Shown here piece after piece: positions 6,725 to 12,252 of a stretch of 14,825 bases of DNA; the first letter of the stretch is position 1, and each line of letters begins with the position of its first letter. Origin of the DNA: Archangium sp. (GTDB lineage: Bacteria > Myxococcota > Myxococcia > Myxococcales > Myxococcaceae); contig JAEUJR010000519.1 in NCBI GenBank assembly GCA_016793585.1, positions 1-14,825 on the forward strand, given 5' to 3'. The notes below the pieces were generated by a model, which was not told the DNA's origin, ran no database searches, and was given only the letters and a program-made list of their open reading frames with translations. A program made the translations under genes and the position numbers.

Positions 6725-7492
6725 TCAGGCGGGCACTGCGCGCACGACGATGACGGTGATGTTGTCGTCACCACCACGCTCGTTGGCGAGATCGATCAGC
6801 TTCTTGGGGGCGTCTTTGAGCTCGGAGCTCGAGATGATCTCCTGAATCTCTTTGTCCTCGACCAGGTTCGCGAGGCCGTCGGAGCAGAGAATGAAGGAGT
6901 CGTTTTCTTCGAGCATGATGCCCATCACGTCGACCTGGACTTCCTCTTCGAAGCCCACGGAGCGGGTGATGATGTTCTTGTACCGGGAGTGTCGCGCCTC
7001 GTCGGGCGTGATCATGCCGGCCTTGATCTGCTCGTTCACCAGCGAGTGGTCTTCGCTGATCTGCTGAATGAGGTTGCCGCGCACGAGGTAGGCGCGCGAG
7101 TCACCGACGTGGGCGAAGAGCGCGTGCTGGTGCTGCACGCACAGGCTGATGACGGTGGTGCCCATGCCCGCCAGGCGCGGGTCCTCCTGGGCGGCGCGGT
7201 AGATCTCGAAGCAGGCCTTCTCGACCGCAGCCCTCAAGAAGTCGGGGAGCGGCGAGTCTTGCAGCGAGGTCTCGGCCTTGAAGGGGCTGGTGGGCGAGTT
7301 GCGAACGCCCCTCAGCTCCTTGTCGATCGTCTCGACTGCGATGCGGCTGGCCGTGCCACCACCAGCGTGGCCACCCATGCCGTCGGCAACGACGAACAGC
7401 TGGAGTTCGTCGTCGATGAGATAGCTATCTTCATTGTGTGAACGCTTGCGGCCGACATCGGTGAGCCCGGCCGACAACGCCTTCAATCGCAC
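6725..7492 (-). CDS. PP2C-family (Stp-type) serine/threonine protein phosphatase
   Basis: This cytosolic 255-residue protein, numbered from the GTG at 7492, is a complete single PP2C catalytic domain with no membrane segment. It has the ordered family motifs: VGRKRSHNED (13-22), ADGMGGH (36-42), GMGTT (109-113), AHVGDSRAYL (128-137), EDHSLVNEQ (147-155), TRSVG (176-180), SDGL (204-207) and GGDDNITV (240-247). The Asp residues in ADG, SDG and GDDN are the usual metal ligands. It removes phosphate from Ser/Thr, typically opposing Hanks-type kinases; no kinase gene is in the window. The frame stays open to 7906 inside recN, but that part is a recN shadow. The GTG at 7492 gives the usual short lead into the first motif; GTG at 7510 or 7528 is possible, and none has a strong Shine-Dalgarno sequence. 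The recN stop is 64 bases upstream, so co-transcription with recN is likely. Confidence 0.9.
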   Translation of the reverse strand: MRLKALSAGLTDVGRKRSHNEDSYLIDDELQLFVVADGMGGHAGGGTASRIAVETIDKELRGVRNSPTSPFKAETSLQDSPLPDFLRAAVEKACFEIYRAAQEDPRLAGMGTTVISLCVQHQHALFAHVGDSRAYLVRGNLIQQISEDHSLVNEQIKAGMITPDEARHSRYKNIITRSVGFEEEVQVDVMGIMLEENDSFILCSDGLANLVEDKEIQEIISSSELKDAPKKLIDLANERGGDDNITVIVVRAVPA

Positions 7493-7556
7493 GCCAGCGG
7501 TCTTCGACACGCCGCGCAGGTTAGGCACATGAAGCGCACCGGGCAAGGAAGCAAAT

Positions 7557-9293
7557 TCACGCACTGCGCCGTTCCGTGGGCGACCGAACATGGCGCTTGC
7601 GTCGGGTTGGCGCCGGTGCTTCGGCCTTCGCGGCGCCCGTGATGAGCACCTGCGCGGCGGCCCGGGCCTCCTTCGACACCTCGACGCCAGACAACATGCG
7701 GGCCAGCTCGTCGGAGCGAGCGTCGAGGCTGCCGAGCACGTGCACCGACGACTGAACCCGCCCACCCGAGAGCCGCTTCTCGATGCGAAGGTGGCGCGAC
7801 GCGTGCGCTGCGACCTGCGGCAGGTGGGTGATGCAGAGTACCTGCCGATGGGTCGAGATGTCCTTGATGAGGCGGCCCACGACGTCGGCGACGGCGCCAC
7901 CGACACCGGTGTCGACCTCGTCGAGCACCGAGACCGTCACCCGCTCGGTGGCCGCGAGCACGGCCTTGATGGCCAGCATCACGCGCGAGGCCTCACCGCC
8001 CGAGGCGGTTCTCGCCAGAGGCCGCGGTGGCTCGCCAGGGTTGGCACTGAAGAGGAAGCGCACCTGATCGGCGCCGAGCGGGCCAGGCGCAGCGGGGCTC
8101 AGCTCGACCGAGAACCGCGCGTTCTTCAGGGCGAGCCTCGAGAGGCACTCGCTCACGCGCTTCTCGAGCGTCGCCCCTGCGCTGCGGCGTGAGGCGGTCA
8201 GCGCGGCCGCGTCGCGCGCGAGCAGATCGTCGATGACCGACAGCTCCCGCTCGACCTCGGCGCGCAGCTCTGCGCGCCGCTCGAGCTGGTCGAGTTCGGC
8301 CACCAGCGCGTCACGGCGCGCTGGGAGTTCATCGGCCGCCAGCCCGTGTTTGCGCGACAACGTCTTGAGCAGATCGAGCCGCTCCTCGACCTCGCGCAAC
8401 CGGGCGGGATCGAGATCGACGCTGGCGAGGTAACGCGACAACGCGCGCGAGCCCTCGTCGAGCTCGACGAGCGCAGCGGTGAGCCGCTCTTTCACGGGAA
8501 GAATGGAGGCGTCGACCTTCTCCATCTCGGTCAGCCGCTGCGTGGCCTCCCGCAACAGATCGCTCGCGCTCGCCTCGCGGGTCGAGAGCAGATCGTCGGC
8601 AGCCTGCGCGAGGGCCTGCAGCTTCGCCGCGCCAGCGAGCCGGCGCCGCTCTGCTTCGAGCAGCGGCTCCTCGCCCACCTTCGGCTGCGCCGCCTCGAGC
8701 TCCTTCACCTGGACGCGCAGGTACTCGACACGCGAGCGCACCTCTCGCTCGTCACCGCCAAGCTCGGCGAGCCGCGCCAGCACTGCGCGCCGCGCCTCGA
8801 ATCGCTCGACGTACTTCGCGCGAGGCCCGCTGTCGGCCTCGAGCCCTCCGAACCGATCGACGAGCGCGCGGTGATTGTCCTCGTCGTAGAGCGAGGCGTG
8901 CTCGAGCTGACCTGCGATGTCGACGAAGCCGCGCATCACCTGCTGCAGCACCGACACCGTCACCAGGCACCCGTTCACCCACGCACGACCTCGCCCCTGT
9001 GAAGAGATGGAGCGGCGCACCAGCACCTCGTCGCCAGATGACTCCAACCCGCTCTCTTCGAGCCTGGTGGCGATCTCAGGAGAGAGTGAGAACACCCCCT
9101 CGACCGACGCCTCGTCGCACCCCGCCCGCAGCATGCCGGAGTCAGCCCGCCCCCCGGCCAGCAACAGCAGCGCGTCGAGGAGCATCGACTTGCCCGCTCC
9201 CGTCTCACCGGTCATCACCGTGAGGCCCGCGCCCAGCTCGACCTCGATCTCTTCGATCACTCCAAAGTTCTTCACCCGCAACGAGCGAATCAT
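7557..9293 (-). CDS. recN: DNA repair protein RecN
   Basis: RecN is an SMC-like ATPase that acts at DNA double-strand breaks. This 578-residue protein has the full plan: a Walker A motif GETGAGKS at 29-36, a long coiled-coil middle (about 160-380), the ABC signature ASGGEASR at 430-437, Walker B with D-loop LDEVDTGVGG at 457-466, and a switch-like ITHLPQVAAHA at 488-498. The length is normal for the family (about 550-570), with a basic, Ala/Pro-rich tail after residue 555 that may be an add-on. The ATG at 9293 has AGGAGG at five-base spacing (complement of 9299-9304). A candidate LexA site lies just upstream, which fits the known SOS control of recN in many bacteria. The LysM gene ends 84 bases upstream on the same strand, so recN may have its own promoter there. 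Confidence 0.97.
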   Translation of the reverse strand: MIRSLRVKNFGVIEEIEVELGAGLTVMTGETGAGKSMLLDALLLLAGGRADSGMLRAGCDEASVEGVFSLSPEIATRLEESGLESSGDEVLVRRSISSQGRGRAWVNGCLVTVSVLQQVMRGFVDIAGQLEHASLYDEDNHRALVDRFGGLEADSGPRAKYVERFEARRAVLARLAELGGDEREVRSRVEYLRVQVKELEAAQPKVGEEPLLEAERRRLAGAAKLQALAQAADDLLSTREASASDLLREATQRLTEMEKVDASILPVKERLTAALVELDEGSRALSRYLASVDLDPARLREVEERLDLLKTLSRKHGLAADELPARRDALVAELDQLERRAELRAEVERELSVIDDLLARDAAALTASRRSAGATLEKRVSECLSRLALKNARFSVELSPAAPGPLGADQVRFLFSANPGEPPRPLARTASGGEASRVMLAIKAVLAATERVTVSVLDEVDTGVGGAVADVVGRLIKDISTHRQVLCITHLPQVAAHASRHLRIEKRLSGGRVQSSVHVLGSLDARSDELARMLSGVEVSKEARAAAQVLITGAAKAEAPAPTRRKRHVRSPTERRSA

Positions 9294-9301
9294 GCCTGCC
9301 T

Positions 9302-9325
9302 CCTGATACTGAACACCCTATCAGG
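9302..9325. repeat. Perfect inverted repeat in the recN leader
   Basis: CCTGATA (9302-9308) and TATCAGG (9319-9325) are perfect 7-bp arms around ten bases. The proximal arm overlaps the recN Shine-Dalgarno sequence by three bases. A second palindrome, GTCAG-G-CTGAC, abuts it at 9325-9335. The structure could act at the DNA level as an operator or at the RNA level by limiting access to the ribosome site. Confidence 0.55.
9308..9324 (-). promoter_or_regulatory. Candidate LexA (SOS) box before recN
   Basis: On the minus strand the site reads CTGATAGGGTGTTCAGT, 15-31 bases upstream of the recN ATG. As I recall it, the Myxococcus xanthus LexA consensus is CTRHAMRYBYGTTCAGS; 14 of 17 positions agree, including the whole GTTCAG half. 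Its place directly before a classical SOS gene supports the call. The consensus is from memory and binding is an inference. Confidence 0.5.
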
Positions 9326-9377
9326 TCAGGCTGACATTGCACGCTGCTGGGCGACGAACCTCAGACTTTTCGTCGAG

Positions 9378-10532
9378 TTAGCGGCCTGCGGTGCGCGGCG
9401 CCCGCATCACCATATCGGCGCTGTCGCCAGGGAGCAGCTCACGCAGGGTGTAGGTGAGCAGACAGGTCGAGGCCTTCGACTTCACGTCGACCACCATGCA
9501 GGCGCCGACGATCTCCCGGGGGAAGGCGTCGTCGGAGTACTGCGGGTTGAAGTGACGCTCGACGGGCGAGGTGTCTCCGGAGCGGAAGAACGTGAAGGTG
9601 TTGCCGACCTTGACGCCATCGTCGGCGCCACGGTCGAGAATCACCACGAAGCCCTCCGACTGCATGAGCGTGAACCGTTTGGCGCCCTTCACGAGGGTTG
9701 CGCCCTTGAGCTCGCGATCATTGGTGCGAGGGGCGACGGTGCGAATCACCGACTCGCCGGCGGGGCTGACCGAGTCACCGCGGTGCAGCTCGTCGAGGCT
9801 GCGGGTGATGGCCATCGTGGCGAGGTTCTTCTTGGTGTCGACGGCGGTGACCTTCCCCTCGGCGACGACCTGGGTGATGTACCCGATGAAGTCGTGGGTG
9901 ATCGGGTGCTGAATCTCTCCGCCCGTGCGGTAGACGACGGTGGCATCGCCGACCTTGAGGCTCTTCTTGCCCGAGATGTCGACGTAGACCGAGTACGGGA
10001 AGGTCAGCATCTCGTTCTCGGCGAAGGAGCCGACGACGCGGGCGTTCTGCTCGAGCTCCTTCGAGGTGACGAAGGCCTGAATGGGCAACCTGACCGAGTT
10101 CTTCGGCCGGTAGCCGATCTGGTTCGCCTTCGAGACGCCCTCGCCTTCGTCGTACATCGTGCCCTCTTCGACATCGGGCACCTCGGTGCCGACCTCGACC
10201 TGCGTGGGCTGCTCATCGGCGCCGTAGAAGCGCACCATGTTGCCCGGGTAGATCCAGTGCGGGTTCGCGATGTCGGGGTTGTAGGACCAGACCTTGGGCC
10301 AGTACCACGGGCTGCCGAGGAACTTGCGCGACAGATCCCACAACGTGTCGCCGCGCTCGACGGTGTGCGAAGCATTGGGGGCGTCGCCTGCCTTGCCGCC
10401 CGGTTCGGCAGGAGCGTTCGTGACGGTGGCCGAGCCCTCCGACGCTCCGCCGCTCGACTCTTCGTCTTCGGCCTGTGCCCACGCGGTGGAGGCGAGCGAC
10501 ACGGTGGCGACTGCGAGGATCAGCTGACGCAT
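9378..10532 (-). CDS. Exported LysM-domain protein
   Basis: The protein is 384 residues. A signal peptide ends at A-W-A before Gln20, so it is periplasmic or surface-associated and not a lipoprotein. An acidic, Gly/Ser-rich linker (20-54) leads to one LysM domain at about 56-103 (HTVERGDTLWDLSRKF ... YPGNMVRF), which should bind peptidoglycan. The variant with YWPKVWSYNPDIANPHWIYPG is one I associate with deltaproteobacterial LysM proteins. The remaining roughly 280 residues are a beta-rich region with no motif I recognise; short segments such as GDATVVYR, RGDSVSPAGE and DDGVKVGNTFTFFR suggest repeated small beta domains. No catalytic motif is visible, so it is more likely a binding or scaffold protein than a hydrolase. 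It starts four bases after the CpoB-like gene, so the two form one operon and probably work together at the wall. Confidence 0.88.
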   Translation of the reverse strand: MRQLILAVATVSLASTAWAQAEDEESSGGASEGSATVTNAPAEPGGKAGDAPNASHTVERGDTLWDLSRKFLGSPWYWPKVWSYNPDIANPHWIYPGNMVRFYGADEQPTQVEVGTEVPDVEEGTMYDEGEGVSKANQIGYRPKNSVRLPIQAFVTSKELEQNARVVGSFAENEMLTFPYSVYVDISGKKSLKVGDATVVYRTGGEIQHPITHDFIGYITQVVAEGKVTAVDTKKNLATMAITRSLDELHRGDSVSPAGESVIRTVAPRTNDRELKGATLVKGAKRFTLMQSEGFVVILDRGADDGVKVGNTFTFFRSGDTSPVERHFNPQYSDDAFPREIVGACMVVDVKSKASTCLLTYTLRELLPGDSADMVMRAPRTAGR

Positions 10533-10536
10533 GGGT

Positions 10537-11361
10537 TCATTCCTTCTGTGAGGCGGAGGCGAGTCTGGACTGGGCGAGCGTGGCGGCCTGCGTGCCCGGG
10601 TAGTTGGCGACGATCTTCTCCCAGGTCGCGCGAGCGTCGGCCTGGCGGTTCAAGCGGGCGCGGCACTCGGCGAGCTTCACGAGCGCCTCGAGGGTCGCGT
10701 CACCGGCGGGGTACTGACGAATGGTCTGCTCGAGCACGTTCTCGGCTTCTTTGAACTCGCGCCCTGCCATCAGCCCCACCGCGGCGTAGAACAGCGCGTT
10801 GTCGGCGTGCGGGTGTTTCGGCCAGTCGCGCGCGAACTGCTGCAGCGCGGCGATGCCGCCCTCGGGGTTGCCCGTCTTCAGCAGATCGACGCCCGACTGG
10901 TACTGCTGGTCGATGGCCGCCGCCTCCATCTGATCGAGCTGCTCGTTCTCGGCCGAGCTGACGTTCTCGTTGGTGAGGATCGCGGCCGGGGGCTCGACGA
11001 CCTCGACCTCGGTCGCGAGCTTCGGCGCTGCTTCTTTCTTCGGCTTCAGCTTCACCACGGTGAGCGCTGGAAGATCCTGGGCTGGAGCGGTGGTGTTGCC
11101 CGACGACACCGTGTTGCCTGCGGCCGTGTTGCCCGACGACACCGTGGCGCCCGACGAGGTGACCGGGCGGGCCGGCAGCACCCTCGCGTTCTTCTGCTCC
11201 TGCTCCATGCGATCGAGGCGGCTCTCGAGGCGCGCGTTGTCAGCGCGCAGCGCACGCACCGACGCGAGCAGCTCGGCGTGCTCGGCGCGGGTGACCTGAT
11301 CAGTCGCGCACGCGCACAGCGCGGCGGACATGCTGACGAGGAGGAGTCGAATGACGATCAA
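10537..11361 (-). CDS. CpoB/YbgF-like TPR lipoprotein
   Basis: The protein is 274 residues from a TTG at 11361. The start MIVIRLLLVSMSAALCAC gives one Arg, a hydrophobic run and a lipobox L-C-A-C with Cys18 as the lipidated residue. A coiled coil follows (about 25-55, AELLASVRALRADNARLESR), then a low-complexity Ser/Gly/Thr/Asn linker, then about three TPR repeats from about residue 150 to the end (QYQSGVDLL..., ADNALFYAAVGLM..., ALVKLAECRARL...). This coiled coil plus C-terminal TPR order is that of CpoB/YbgF, which links Tol-Pal function to peptidoglycan synthesis in Escherichia coli; no tol or pal gene is in the window, so the orthology is an inference. The frame opens further, to a GTG at 11436 overlapping pgeF, but that part is not signal-like. 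I see no good Shine-Dalgarno sequence, so the start is uncertain. The LysM gene follows after four bases. Confidence 0.8.
   Translation of the reverse strand: MIVIRLLLVSMSAALCACATDQVTRAEHAELLASVRALRADNARLESRLDRMEQEQKNARVLPARPVTSSGATVSSGNTAAGNTVSSGNTTAPAQDLPALTVVKLKPKKEAAPKLATEVEVVEPPAAILTNENVSSAENEQLDQMEAAAIDQQYQSGVDLLKTGNPEGGIAALQQFARDWPKHPHADNALFYAAVGLMAGREFKEAENVLEQTIRQYPAGDATLEALVKLAECRARLNRQADARATWEKIVANYPGTQAATLAQSRLASASQKE
11093..11146. repeat. Short in-frame direct repeats in the TPR lipoprotein linker
   Basis: A 21-base sequence at 11093-11113 recurs exactly at 11126-11146, a period of 33 bases, and a degenerate third unit begins at 11144. Translated on the minus strand the repeats give VSSGNT and AAGNT units. 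The period is a multiple of three, so changes in copy number would only lengthen or shorten the flexible linker. Confidence 0.75.
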
Positions 11362-11413
11362 AGTGTATGGACCGCGCTCTCGGAGGGTCAAGAAATCGCC
11401 CTCAGCGCCACTG

Positions 11414-12163
11414 CTACATCGCTGTGCCACGCACACACTGGATCAACGAGAGCTGCCGGCCGGTGATGCCCTGATCACGCCGATGCGAGAAGAAGCGCTG
11501 ATCACAGCGTGTGCACTGCGGCAGCACGTCCACGTGGCTCGATGGCACGCCTGCCCGTTCGAGTGAGCGCGCCACGGCCCAGCTCAGGTCGAGGTGAACG
11601 CGCGTCTTGCCGGGCTGTGGCCGAAGCACGCCTTCACCGAACGCGGCCGAGAACCTCGCCGGCAGATCACCATCGACCTCGAAGCAGCACGCCTGAATGG
11701 CAGGGCCCAGCGCCACGTGAAGATCGCTCCGCTTCGCGCCCCGCTGCTCGAGTCGCTCGATCGCGCGAACGACGATCTCGCCGATGACGCCGCGCCAGCC
11801 CGCGTGCACGGCCGCGACCATTCCCGACCGGGGATCTTCGACGAGAATCGGCAGACAGTCTGCGGTGCGCACGCCCACGAGCAGGCCGCGGGTCGCCGTG
11901 AAGACCGCATCGGCGTCTGCGAGCGCGCCCTGCCCTGTGGCCTCGAGCACCGTCACGCCGTGCACCTGACGCGCGGTGATCAGCGCGCTGGCGTCGACGC
12001 CGAACGCTCGTGCGAGCCGCGTGAGGTTCTCGGCGACGTCGTTCGGATCATCACCGACCGCCAGCGACGAGTTCAGCGACGAGAACGCACCCTTCGAGAC
12101 GCCTCCGTCACGGGTTGGAAACGCGTGCGGCGCACTGATCAGCTTCGAACGGATCAACTCCAC
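11414..12163 (-). CDS. pgeF: Peptidoglycan editing factor PgeF (YfiH/DUF152, multicopper polyphenol oxidoreductase family)
   Basis: This 249-residue cytosolic protein has the complete YfiH signature: RQVHG (65-69), TADCLPI (100-106), VHAGWRG (119-125), GPAIQACCFEV (153-163) and the C-terminal CTRCDQRFFSHRRDQGITGR (217-236). His68, Cys103 and His120 are the expected metal or active-site residues. In Escherichia coli PgeF removes wrongly built UDP-MurNAc-L-Ser so that L-Ala stays the first residue of the stem peptide; family members have also been reported as purine nucleoside phosphorylases. Length is usual for the family. The start is a GTG at 12163 with no clear Shine-Dalgarno sequence. It reads divergently from the diguanylate cyclase gene across an 89-base gap and is followed, after about 50 bases, by the TPR lipoprotein gene, giving a small peptidoglycan-related cluster. 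Confidence 0.93.
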   Translation of the reverse strand: MELIRSKLISAPHAFPTRDGGVSKGAFSSLNSSLAVGDDPNDVAENLTRLARAFGVDASALITARQVHGVTVLEATGQGALADADAVFTATRGLLVGVRTADCLPILVEDPRSGMVAAVHAGWRGVIGEIVVRAIERLEQRGAKRSDLHVALGPAIQACCFEVDGDLPARFSAAFGEGVLRPQPGKTRVHLDLSWAVARSLERAGVPSSHVDVLPQCTRCDQRFFSHRRDQGITGRQLSLIQCVRGTAM

Positions 12164-12252
12164 GGGGTGTCCACGCTATCCCACATCTGGCGTGCTCTCA
12201 CCTTGACGACCGAACCGAGAAGCGAGACGAGCGCACCCGTGGGGAACCTCGC
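12164..12252. other. Divergent intergenic region between pgeF and the diguanylate cyclase gene
   Basis: These 89 bases must hold the promoters of both divergent genes unless they start inside the neighbouring coding sequence. TTGACG at about 12218-12223 could be a -35 element for the plus-strand gene, but I see no convincing -10 sequence at the right distance. GGGGA at 12241-12245 is a reasonable ribosome site for the GTG at 12253. Confidence 0.4.

Noticed and set aside
7493..7906. N-terminal extension of the PP2C frame into recN
   Set aside because: The extra 138 codons lie mostly inside the end of recN in another frame, are Arg/Ser/Pro-rich and have no homology to PP2C. The catalytic domain begins right after 7492.
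11362..11391. TTGACC and TACACT, 18 bases apart, as a promoter for the TPR lipoprotein gene
   Set aside because: The spacing is acceptable, but transcription would begin downstream of the only start codon (TTG at 11361) that gives a good lipoprotein signal. It remains possible only if the true start is different.
11414..12163. Laccase or polyphenol oxidase as the function of the YfiH-family gene
   Set aside because: The multicopper oxidase name in databases is historical. The motifs are those of PgeF/YfiH, and the envelope neighbours fit peptidoglycan editing better.
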